The notes beneath the pieces are model-generated. The model saw nothing but the letters and a program-made list of their open reading frames with translations. It was not told the origin of the DNA and made no database searches. The position numbers and the translations under genes were made by a program. A stretch of DNA of 64,000 nt from contig JBOZRQ010000011.1 in the NCBI GenBank assembly GCA_050789255.1, positions 113,215 through 177,214 on the forward strand. The letters are read 5' to 3'. How positions within the stretch are numbered: position 1 is the stretch's first letter; the number at the start of each line of letters is the position of its first letter. Source of the DNA: JBOZRQ01 sp050789255 (GTDB lineage: Bacteria > Bacillota > Sulfobacillia > Symbiobacteriales > Symbiobacteriaceae). Below, piece by piece: positions 8,270 to 15,474 of this stretch.

Positions 8270-8372
8270 TCCGCCGATACTGGCAAACCCGTTGAAAAGC
8301 GGGGACGCAAAGCTACGGGGCTAAAGGGATGCTTCAGGCGCCCAATGCTCGCCGGGCCGCCGAAGCTGGAGG
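8270..8372 (+). ncRNA. Cyclic-di-GMP-I (GEMM) riboswitch aptamer
   Basis: The leader carries the conserved blocks of the GEMM/c-di-GMP-I aptamer in the right order: GGCAAACC (8282), a GAAA-capped hairpin (cgttGAAAagcg), GGGACGCAAAGC (about 8301-8312), GGGCTAAA (about 8318-8325), and a closing C/G-rich hairpin ending in GCCG. These are the nucleotides that bind the second messenger in known members. It is followed at once by a strong terminator (8380-8407) and then by the chemoreceptor gene, so it should act by transcription termination or antitermination. The motif match is by eye; exact P1 boundaries are approximate. Confidence 0.85.
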
Positions 8373-8379
8373 CAGTTCA

Positions 8380-8407
8380 AGCCCTCCTGGGGAGGGCTTT
8401 TTGTTTT
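8380..8407 (+). terminator. Terminator in the expression platform of the c-di-GMP riboswitch
   Basis: AGCCCTCC and GGAGGGCT form an eight-pair stem with a three-base loop, directly followed by TTTTTGTTTT. It lies between the aptamer and the chemoreceptor start, the usual position of a riboswitch-controlled terminator. Confidence 0.85.
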
Positions 8408-8439
8408 CTCCGGAAGAAGCATCAGGAGGTCGTGCACCG

Positions 8440-10308
8440 ATGAAAGTGCGCCTGGGCGTCAAGCTACTTGTCGGGTACCTCGCCGTGCTGTCGATCCTGG
8501 TCACGCTCGCCGTCTTCGGCTCCCTTCGGATGAATCAAATCAGCCAGGCCGCCGAGGAGATCGACCACGTGTGGCTCCCGAAGGTGAATCTGGTGGGGAG
8601 CCTGCAGGCGCAGGTGAGCGAGGTGCGCGGCTACACCTACTTCCACCTTTCCGCTCAATCCGCATTTGACATGGAGAAAACGGAGAGCGACCTGAACGCC
8701 CTGTGGAGCAAGGTTGATCAATGGGCACCACAGTACCCCGAGATCACCTCCGACGAGGAAAAGAAGCTGTACACCGAGGTCATCGCATCCGTCAAGGCGT
8801 ACCGGGACGTTCAGGGTCGCTTCATTATCCACAGCCGCAAGGGCGAAAAGGCAGAAGCCCGGCTGCTGGGGCTCAGCGAAGGCCAGCAGGCCTTCGTCCG
8901 GATGATTCAGGCAGTGGAAGCGATGCAGGCGTACAACGTCAGCCAGTCCAGCGAGGCCAGCCAGTCGGCCGATCAGACCTACGCCCAATCGCAGCTTTAC
9001 TTTATCGGACTGGCCCTGATCGGCGCGGTGGTGGGCATCGGGATCAGCCTTCTCATGTCGGGTGCGATCAGCCGCATCGTCCGGCAACTGCTGGCCAAGG
9101 CCCGGGCCATCGCCGAGGGCGACCTGACCGGCGATGACCTGAAGATCTCCACCAAAGACGAACTCGGAGAGCTCGCAGGGGCCTTTAACACCATGGCCCG
9201 GAGCCTGCGGGAGCTCCTGCGGGACACGGTCCGCTCCAGCGAAACGGTGGCCGCCTCGGCAGCGCAGATGACCGAGTCCACCGAGCAACTCACCCTGGTC
9301 GCCACCAGTGTGGCCCAGGCCATGCAGCAGGTGGCGGGAGGCGCCTCTACCCAGGCCTCTTCCGCCCAGGAGAGCAGCACCACCGTCGGACAGCTGCGCT
9401 CGGTGATCTCCCAGATCGCCGGCGGCGCCCAGCAGCAGGCTGTGAGCGCCCAGAAGACCTCGGAACTGGTCGCCCGGATGGCCCAGGTGACGGACGGCGT
9501 CTCCGGCAAGTCGGAAGAGGTTGCGGCCTCGGCCGCACGTGCGATGAGCACCGCCCAGGAGGGCAGGCGCATCGTGGAGCAGACCGTCGATGGCATGCGC
9601 CGTATCGAACAGAGCACCTCTGAGTCCGCCGAACGGATTCAGGCGCTGGGTCACCTCTCGGGGAAGATCGGTGAGATCACGATGGTCATCACCGAGATCG
9701 CCGACCAGACCAACCTGTTGGCGCTGAACGCCGCCATTGAGGCGGCCCGCGCCGGCGAGCATGGGCGAGGCTTCGCCGTGGTGGCCGATGAGGTGCGCAA
9801 GCTGGCCGAACGGGCCGGACGCTCAGCCGGAGAGATCGACGCCCTGATTCGCTCGATTCAGCAGGAGACGACCCGGGCGGTGGAGTCGATGGACCGGGGC
9901 GCCCGGGAGGTGCAGGCGGGCACGGAACTGGCCGCCAGGGCGGGCGCCGCCCTCCAGGAGATCCTGGCCGTGGTGCAGCGGACGGCGGACGACATCCACC
10001 AGATTACGGGCGGTACACGGGAGATCGCCGCGGCGACGGCAGAGGTGGTCGTGGCGGTCGACCAGGTCGCTGCTGTCACCGAGGAGAACACCGCAGCCAC
10101 CGAAGAGATGGCGGCGGGCGCCGACCAGGTGACCACCCTTGTCACCGACATCGCCTCCGTCTCCCGGGAGAACGCAGCAGCAGCTGAAGAGGTGTCCGCA
10201 TCGGTCGAGGAGATGAACGCCAGCGCCGAGGAGATCGCCGCCGCTGCCGCCGCCCTGGCCAAGGTGGCCGACAGCCTACAGCAGCAGGTAGCGAGATTCC
10301 GGGTATAA
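8440..10308 (+). CDS. Methyl-accepting chemotaxis protein under c-di-GMP riboswitch control
   Basis: A transmembrane chemoreceptor of 622 residues: TM1 about 8-28 (LLVGYLAVLSILVTLAVFG), an extracellular four-helix-bundle-type sensor to about 185, TM2 about 187-208 (LIGAVVGIGISLLMSG), HAMP, then a long signalling coiled coil. The hairpin tip EIADQTNLLALNAAIEAARA (around residue 417) is the CheA/CheW contact. Start at ATG 8440 with AGGAGGT upstream; the open frame reaches back into the riboswitch terminator, but those codons are leader. Control of a chemoreceptor by c-di-GMP links it to the motile/sessile switch. The ligand of the sensor domain is unknown. No flagellar or che genes are nearby. 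Confidence 0.9.
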   Translation: MKVRLGVKLLVGYLAVLSILVTLAVFGSLRMNQISQAAEEIDHVWLPKVNLVGSLQAQVSEVRGYTYFHLSAQSAFDMEKTESDLNALWSKVDQWAPQYPEITSDEEKKLYTEVIASVKAYRDVQGRFIIHSRKGEKAEARLLGLSEGQQAFVRMIQAVEAMQAYNVSQSSEASQSADQTYAQSQLYFIGLALIGAVVGIGISLLMSGAISRIVRQLLAKARAIAEGDLTGDDLKISTKDELGELAGAFNTMARSLRELLRDTVRSSETVAASAAQMTESTEQLTLVATSVAQAMQQVAGGASTQASSAQESSTTVGQLRSVISQIAGGAQQQAVSAQKTSELVARMAQVTDGVSGKSEEVAASAARAMSTAQEGRRIVEQTVDGMRRIEQSTSESAERIQALGHLSGKIGEITMVITEIADQTNLLALNAAIEAARAGEHGRGFAVVADEVRKLAERAGRSAGEIDALIRSIQQETTRAVESMDRGAREVQAGTELAARAGAALQEILAVVQRTADDIHQITGGTREIAAATAEVVVAVDQVAAVTEENTAATEEMAAGADQVTTLVTDIASVSRENAAAAEEVSASVEEMNASAEEIAAAAAALAKVADSLQQQVARFRV

Positions 10309-10330
10309 CCGGGTTCCCTGAGCGCCACGG

Positions 10331-10362
10331 GTCAGGTAAACTGAGTGAGATAACTACCTGAC
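10331..10362. promoter_or_regulatory. Inverted repeat GTCAGGTA...TACCTGAC before the ABC-F gene
   Basis: Two perfect 8-bp arms separated by 16 bases lie 10-40 bases before the ABC-F start. No T-run follows. It could be an operator spanning two helical turns or an RNA hairpin next to the start codon. Confidence 0.4.
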
Positions 10363-10371
10363 TGTAGAAAG

Positions 10372-12312
10372 ATGAGTGGCGCGATGAACATCGTTTCCAT
10401 CGAACAGATCTCCAAGAGCTACGAAGAGAAGCGGCTCTTTACACAGATCTCCTTCGGCATCGCCGAGGGTGAGCGGATCGGCCTGATCGGCGTCAACGGC
10501 AGCGGCAAGTCCACCCTGCTGCAGACGGTGGCTGGCAAGGTGAAGCCCGACGAGGGCGCCGTCATCTACCGCAGCGGCCTCTCCGTGGAGTACCTGGCCC
10601 AGAGCCCCGAGTTCGACCCGGCCGCCACCGTGCTGGACACGGTCTTCCGGGGGGATTCCCCCTCCATCCGGACCCTGCGGGAGTACGAACTGGCGTTAAC
10701 TGAACTGCAAGCCCGCCCTGGCGACACCAAGCTGCAGGCCCGTCTGGCCGACCTGCAGCTCCGGATGGACGCCCAGGGCCTTTGGGCTTTGGAGGCGCAG
10801 GCGAAGTCGATCCTGAACCGGTTGGGCGTCTCCGACTTCGGCGCCCGAGTCGGGACGCTCTCGGGCGGCCAGCGCAAGCGGGTGGCCATGGCCCGGGCCC
10901 TGATCCAGCCCGCCGACCTGCTGATCCTAGACGAGCCGACCAACCACATCGACAACGACACGGTGGCCTGGCTGGAGGAGTACCTGGCCAAATTCACCGG
11001 CGCCCTGCTGCTGGTCACCCACGACCGCTACTTCCTGGACCGGGTCGTCACCCGCACCCTGGAGCTGGACGGCGGCAAGCTGTACTCCTACACCGGCAAC
11101 TACGGCGACTTCCTGGAGCAGAAGGCGGCCCGGGAAGAGCTGGCCGCAGCCATGGAGGATAAGCGGCAGAACCTGCTGCGGCGGGAGTTGGCCTGGCTCC
11201 GCCGTGGGGCCAAAGCCCGCACCACCAAGCAAAAGGCCCGCATCCAGCGGGCCGAGGCGATCATGGAGGCCCGTCCGGAGGCGAAGGGCGAGGGCCTGGA
11301 GATGGCGATTGGCACCCACCGGCTGGGCAAGCGCATCATTGAACTGCACGACGTCTCGAAGGCCTTCGGCGACCGGACGCTGATCCGGGAGTTCAGCTAC
11401 ACCGTGCTCCAGGGCGACCGGGTAGGCATTATCGGGCCGAACGGCAGCGGCAAGTCGACCCTGCTGAACATGATTGCCGGGCGCCTCACCCCCGACAGCG
11501 GGGAGGTGGTGATCGGCCAGACCGTGCGCCTGGCCTACTACGACCAGGAGAACGGCGCGATGGACCCCGATCAGCGGGTGATTGACTACATCAAGGAGGT
11601 CTCCGAGGTGGTCGGGACGCCCGACGGCGGCACGATCTCCGCCTCGCAGATGCTGGAGCGTTTCCTCTTCCCGCCCCGGGTGCAGTACACCCCAATCGGC
11701 AAGCTGTCGGGCGGCGAGCGGCGCCGGCTCTACCTGCTCCGCACCCTGATGAGCGAGCCCAACGTCCTGATGCTGGACGAGCCGACCAACGACCTGGATG
11801 TTCAGACCCTGACCATCCTGGAGGACTACCTCGACCAGTTCCCCGGCGTGGTGATCACGGTCTCCCACGACCGCTACTTCCTGGACCGGGTGGTGGACCA
11901 TCTCTTCGCCTTCGAGGGCGAGGGCCGGGTTCGCCGCTACGTGGGCGATTACTCCGAGTACCTGGAGGAGCGGCGGGCCGCTGAGGCAGAGGTCGCCCGG
12001 GTTGCGGCGGAGAGCAAGCCAGCCGCCGCTGCCCCCGCAGAGGCGCCCAAGAAGGTCTTGAAGTTCAGCTTCAAGGAGCAGAAGGAGTTCGAGTCGATCG
12101 AGGGCGAGATTGCCGAGCTCGAGGCGAAGCTGGGCGCCCTGGCCCAGGCGGTCGACGCCGCCGCCACCGACTACACCCGGCTTCAGCAGCTGGCCAGCGA
12201 GCAGGCCGAGGTCGAGGCCGAACTGAACCGCAAGATGGACCGCTGGGCAGAGCTGACCGAGCTCGCCGAAGCGATCGAGCGGCAGAAGTCTGAGAAGCAA
12301 GCAGGGCGCTAG
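10372..12312 (+). CDS. ABC-F family ATPase (Uup-like)
   Basis: A soluble protein with two ABC ATPase domains and no membrane segments, 646 residues. Walker A motifs GVNGSGKST (about 40-48) and GPNGSGKST (about 355-363); signatures LSGGQRKRV and LSGGERRRL; Walker B followed by DEPTNHID and DEPTNDLD, the ABC-F hallmark. The linker (about 240-310) is a charged helical arm. The C-terminus (about 560-646) is a coiled coil (SIEGEIAELEAKLGALAQ) like the extra domain of Uup. ABC-F proteins act on the ribosome as translation factors or antibiotic-resistance factors. ATG 10372 and ATG 10384 are both possible starts; neither has a strong site. Preceded by an inverted repeat. Confidence 0.9.
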   Translation: MSGAMNIVSIEQISKSYEEKRLFTQISFGIAEGERIGLIGVNGSGKSTLLQTVAGKVKPDEGAVIYRSGLSVEYLAQSPEFDPAATVLDTVFRGDSPSIRTLREYELALTELQARPGDTKLQARLADLQLRMDAQGLWALEAQAKSILNRLGVSDFGARVGTLSGGQRKRVAMARALIQPADLLILDEPTNHIDNDTVAWLEEYLAKFTGALLLVTHDRYFLDRVVTRTLELDGGKLYSYTGNYGDFLEQKAAREELAAAMEDKRQNLLRRELAWLRRGAKARTTKQKARIQRAEAIMEARPEAKGEGLEMAIGTHRLGKRIIELHDVSKAFGDRTLIREFSYTVLQGDRVGIIGPNGSGKSTLLNMIAGRLTPDSGEVVIGQTVRLAYYDQENGAMDPDQRVIDYIKEVSEVVGTPDGGTISASQMLERFLFPPRVQYTPIGKLSGGERRRLYLLRTLMSEPNVLMLDEPTNDLDVQTLTILEDYLDQFPGVVITVSHDRYFLDRVVDHLFAFEGEGRVRRYVGDYSEYLEERRAAEAEVARVAAESKPAAAAPAEAPKKVLKFSFKEQKEFESIEGEIAELEAKLGALAQAVDAAATDYTRLQQLASEQAEVEAELNRKMDRWAELTELAEAIERQKSEKQAGR

Positions 12313-12324
12313 GGATCGTGGACA

Positions 12325-12723
12325 TCACGCGCCCCCGATCTTTCCTATCGCTGCCATCAGGTTCAGCACCACGCCAAAGAGGTTGATCAAGACCGCAAGG
12401 ATCCACGCGGTTGTCGAATCGTACAAGTTGAGTTTTCGGTAGTTGCGAAGGTGGACGATGACGCCAGAATATCCGAGAGCAATCGCCGAGATTCCCATGA
12501 GAATGCGATAGGCTTGATAGCTGCTTAGGAAGCCCGGGATAAGAAACAGGCCGAAGAGAAGCATCACCAGAATCCCGGTCACGGGGTTGGTAAAAGACAA
12601 GGGTCTGCCACTACGCCGCTTCATCATGAGGCTCATGACGTTGTACCCGAGCCCGAGGAGCAGATAGACGATTTGGTACCTAAGCAGCAAAGTGATGTTC
12701 ACGGAAATCCTGCTCCCTTGCAC
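12325..12723 (-). CDS. Hypothetical integral membrane protein
   Basis: A 132-residue protein with four hydrophobic segments (YQIVYLLLGLGYNVMSLMM, GILVMLLFGLFLIPGFLSS, ILMGISAIALGYSGVIVHL and AWILAVLINLFGVVLNLMAA), so it is almost wholly membrane. No family recognised. The base composition is clearly more A/T-rich than the flanking ABC-F gene, hinting at a different origin. It is convergent with the ABC-F gene (12-bp gap) and its 5' side faces the hairpin at 12761 and the 11-bp satellite. The start at 12723 has only a weak purine stretch, so an internal start is possible. Confidence 0.6.
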   Translation of the reverse strand: MQGSRISVNITLLLRYQIVYLLLGLGYNVMSLMMKRRSGRPLSFTNPVTGILVMLLFGLFLIPGFLSSYQAYRILMGISAIALGYSGVIVHLRNYRKLNLYDSTTAWILAVLINLFGVVLNLMAAIGKIGGA

Positions 12724-12760
12724 ATGGTTGCATTGCTCGTAATTCCATTGTACTTCAACA

Positions 12761-12795
12761 AAAGCCAGAGCCCAACGCCGGGTTCTGGCTTTTTG
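12761..12795. terminator. Hairpin with T-runs on both strands
   Basis: AAAAGCCAGA and TCTGGCTTTTT pair, with an inner CCC/GGG pairing and poly-T on the + side. On the minus strand the 3' side is CTTTTGTTG. It has terminator form in either direction, yet no recognised gene ends here; it may close a transcript crossing the satellite or be part of a small element. Confidence 0.5.
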
Positions 12796-12840
12796 CCACC
12801 ATGCAGTGTGGCTTGTCGGTGGGCCGTCTCTCTACGTTCA

Positions 12841-13139
12841 TGGTCGTGCAGTGGTCGTGCAGTGGTCGTGCAGTGGTCGTGCAGTGGTCGTGCAGTGGTC
12901 GTGCAGTGGTCAAGCTGCGGTTGTGCAAGGGTTGTGCTGTGGTTGTGCAGGGGTTGAGCTGTACTCGTGCTGAGGTTGAGCTGTACTTGTGCTGTGGTTG
13001 TGCTGTACTCGTGCTGGGTTGAGCTGTACTCGTGCTGTGGCTGTACATTAGTTGTGCTGTGGTTGTGCTGTGGCTGTGCACTGGTTGTGCAGTGGTTGAG
13101 CTGGACTCGTGCTGTGGTTGTGCTCGAGTCGTGCCCCTG
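12841..13139. repeat. Tandem array of an 11-bp unit (about 27 copies)
   Basis: Six exact copies of TGGTCGTGCAG (12841-12906) lead into about 21 degenerate copies with consensus TGGTTGTGCTG running to 13139; nearly every unit keeps the 11-base length. Variants alternate (TACTCGTGCTG, GGGTTGAGCTG), forming patches of a higher-order 22-bp unit. Frames crossing it read as His/Thr/Gln/Pro-rich (minus strand) or Cys/Val-rich (plus strand) protein, but 11 is not a multiple of 3 and no ribosome site is present, so I treat it as non-coding. The plus strand is strongly G/T-rich. Confidence 0.9.
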
Positions 13140-13290
13140 CTGGCCTCGATCCAAAATTGAAAGGGGGCGGTGCAGCGAAGGGAGAGATTGCGTCCACAAT
13201 TTCCACGAGAGACAACAAAAGGCCCTGAAATCCAGTATTTTGATCCTCTCACGCAAAATGTGGACGGTATTCAGGCTCGCGGATGGCACT

Positions 13291-13415
13291 TACCTTCCAA
13301 AAACTCCCTGAGTGCCTTCAGGTCCACTCCAGGGTCGTAGTGGAAGTGGCGGCAAGGGGGCACCTCCTCTTGGGCAAGGAACAAGATGCTGAGCTAGCGA
13401 CATCAGGCCGGCGCG
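13291..13415 (-). pseudogene. Short ORF remnant of unknown family
   Basis: Between stops on the minus strand a 39-codon frame reads SILFLAQEEVPPCRHFHYDP then GVDLKALREFLEGKCHPRA. It looks protein-like but matches nothing I recognise and has no start or ribosome site. The rest of 13140-13589 shows no gene in any frame; composition is mixed and no repeats stand out. Confidence 0.2.
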
Positions 13416-13589
13416 GTTGGCCAATGGTGACTGCGTACTGATGGACTTGGAAGGGTACTGTGAAGTGTCCAGCGTACTCTCTTGAGATGCCGGGTCGCTG
13501 TTGATGGATCAATGTGCCAGTGTGCCGCCCCTACACCATGCGGCCAACGAGAGGGAGAACGTGTCCAGAAGAACGGGCGCGGCCAGGGT

Positions 13590-14906
13590 CTATCGATCCA
13601 ACTCAATCCGCAGAAGTTTCCCGTCACGCAGTGCGAGCCGGACCGGCGTGCCCGGCTTCAGGTCGCTCAAGCTCCCGTACCCACCACGGGCACGAACCTC
13701 AAAGCCTGCTGTCGGAAATTCCACGTTCTTACCGTCGACGGCCATGACTAGCTTGTCCTGACTAATGGACACCACAGTGCCCTTCTGGGCCTGAAACGGC
13801 TCAAGCGGATCCGCGGTTCTGGTACTCTCCAGGGTTGCTGTAGTCAGGTCTGAAGACAATCGCCACGTGCTGAACTCATTGTAGTAGCCGATGGCGTCGT
13901 CCTTGTACTGCCCCGTGATCAGGTGCCCCTCGACCACAGGGACTCCCCGCGAGCGCATCACCGGTCCTGTGAGTTCAAGCCACCTCTCTCCTCCCCCATT
14001 GGGCTTGTTCTTGAATTCGACTGGGAAGAGATTGTGCCCGTCGTCGACCCAGAGGCTGTACTCGTAGGAACCGGATACCCCAGCACCGATCCCCTTACCC
14101 CTGAAGAAGAACCCGTTTGCCCCTCCAGGAAGTGCAACCCTGGAGGGCTTTGACACGCCAGGTAAACTAAGCGTCTTGCCCTGCTTGTGGACCGAAAAGA
14201 GGGTCTGCGGCACCCACAGGCCATCACAACCGCGGAACGGTTTTTCGGGGTAAAGATATACCGTCACTGATCCATCCTCGTACACGATGGTCCCGGAGGT
14301 GGATAGGTCGGCCGGGGAAGCGTTTGCTCTCATGGACTCCACCTGGGCAAGGGCCGCCTCAGCTTCACGTGCGTTGTCCGACAACTGCACGGCCTTCTGG
14401 GCCTCCCTCAAGGCCGCCGGGTAATCTCTTAACCCTTGGTAGACGCGAGCCAGGCCAATGCGGGGCTCGTACCGGTCGGGCTGTTGCTCAATCGATACCT
14501 CCAATCGCTGACGTGCGATACACAGGTCCCCCAGTTTAAGGGCTGCCATCCCGGTATTATATGTGGCGTAGTTGTGGTCAGCCTGCAGCTTAAGCGCAAG
14601 GTCTCCTGCTGTGAGCGCTTCTTGCCACTGTTTGGCTGACAGGTAGGCGTAACTCAGCTCGTTGTAGTTGTCTGCCGTAGGCTCCTTAGCCACGATCGCT
14701 TTCCATACAATAATGGCTTGCACAGGCTCGCCTCGGGAGAGCAGGCGATTGGCCTCCTCTTTCAGGTCCCCTGTGGTGTTCGCCGCGGCGGTTGCTGTTG
14801 GCTGCGTCCCGTTCTGCCCGGCCCTCTGGTCCATCGACTGTGATTTGGTACAGGCAACGGTGACCAAGGCCGCCACCGCAAAGAGAGCAATGAGGCGGAA
14901 TTTCAT
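13590..14906 (-). CDS. TPR lipoprotein
   Basis: About 438 residues. The N-terminus MKFRLIALFAVAALVTVAC is a lipoprotein signal with a lipobox ending at Cys19, so the protein is anchored outside the membrane. Residues about 50-200 hold three to four tetratricopeptide repeats (ADNYNELSYAYLSAKQWQEA, HNYATYNTGMAALKLGD, RYEPRIGLARVYQGLRDYPA). The C-terminal half is beta-rich with no named domain; it ends in a small barrel-like module (GTVVSISQDKLVMAVDGKNV). Start chosen at ATG 14906 (GAGGGGG eight bases upstream), not the in-frame codon at 14930. TPRs suggest a scaffold for extracellular complexes. It is monocistronic and followed by gene-poor DNA. Confidence 0.8.
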   Translation of the reverse strand: MKFRLIALFAVAALVTVACTKSQSMDQRAGQNGTQPTATAAANTTGDLKEEANRLLSRGEPVQAIIVWKAIVAKEPTADNYNELSYAYLSAKQWQEALTAGDLALKLQADHNYATYNTGMAALKLGDLCIARQRLEVSIEQQPDRYEPRIGLARVYQGLRDYPAALREAQKAVQLSDNAREAEAALAQVESMRANASPADLSTSGTIVYEDGSVTVYLYPEKPFRGCDGLWVPQTLFSVHKQGKTLSLPGVSKPSRVALPGGANGFFFRGKGIGAGVSGSYEYSLWVDDGHNLFPVEFKNKPNGGGERWLELTGPVMRSRGVPVVEGHLITGQYKDDAIGYYNEFSTWRLSSDLTTATLESTRTADPLEPFQAQKGTVVSISQDKLVMAVDGKNVEFPTAGFEVRARGGYGSLSDLKPGTPVRLALRDGKLLRIELDR

Positions 14907-15001
14907 CCGGCAACCCCCTCGCATCGACAACGCTACTACTAGGACGCTACGGGCGGCGTATAGTTTCGACTTTTCTGCCCCCTACCTCCTGCCGCCGTGA
15001 A

Positions 15002-15250
15002 CAGCCGCTGTCCGGGGTGCTATCGGCGCAAAAGCGCTCCTCGGCTTCCTACCTGAGCACTACCGCATGCCCGAGGGGCCGAAGGCGAAGGATCTCCTGG
15101 GCTACTACGGCTGCCTGGCCGGCCGGCAGCCGGATCGGGAGCGCCTGACTGCCGTGCTCACCCAGGTGGGGCTCCAGGAGGTGGCCGAGCGGCCGGTCTC
15201 CACCTTCTCGAACGGGATGCGGCAGCGGCTCGCCCTGGGCGCCAGCCTGA
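15002..15250 (+). pseudogene. Fossil of an ABC-transporter ATP-binding protein
   Basis: The frame reads IGAKALLGFLPEHYRMPEGP, then an ABC helical region (LTAVLTQVGLQEVAERPVST) and the signature FSNGMRQRLALGASL. Walker A is missing upstream (a stop precedes), and directly after the signature the sequence breaks off where Walker B (LILDEP) should follow. Only the middle third of an ABC-2-type exporter ATPase therefore survives. A fragment of what looks like its permease lies at 15344-15403, consistent with one internal deletion through the operon. Confidence 0.6.
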
Positions 15251-15343
15251 ACGGCTGGGTGACCCGCCATTTGCGCCACGGCATCGGCCAGCCGGGGATC
15301 ATTCAGCTTCAGCTCGGGTCCGTCCCGTCGGGCTGGATGCTCC

Positions 15344-15403
15344 TCTACGGCCCTGGTGGGAATCCTCCTTGCCGGCATGGCGGCCTTCCGGCGCCGGAAT
15401 TAG
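15344..15403 (+). pseudogene. C-terminal scrap of an ABC-2 permease
   Basis: In one frame the end of a membrane protein is visible: STALVGILLAGMAAFRRRN then stop, a last transmembrane helix plus basic tail typical of ABC-2 permeases. It lies about 90 bases after the ATPase fossil, in the order expected for an ATPase-permease operon. Confidence 0.4.
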
Positions 15404-15474
15404 CGGGATGGCCGCCCACACCCTGCAACCGCCGGGGACCAGCGGGCGTCTAACAGCCAGCGGAGGCGGTACTC

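Noticed and set aside
8263..8290. SigmaD-like -10 element (GCCGATA) upstream of the first chemoreceptor
   Set aside because: It lies inside the c-di-GMP aptamer and lacks a TAAA element at the right distance; coincidence is more likely.
12841..13139. CRISPR array
   Set aside because: Units are 11 bp in head-to-tail tandem with no spacers and no cas genes.
12699..13289. His/Thr/Gln-rich 196-codon minus-strand frame and a Cys/Val-rich plus-strand frame across the 11-bp array
   Set aside because: All frames stay open because of the repeat; no ribosome site, and 11-bp units would change the reading phase with each copy.
13482..13761. Three plus-strand frames of 77-89 codons opposite the end of the TPR lipoprotein gene
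   Set aside because: They overlap the real gene's C-terminus in antisense and show no conserved features.
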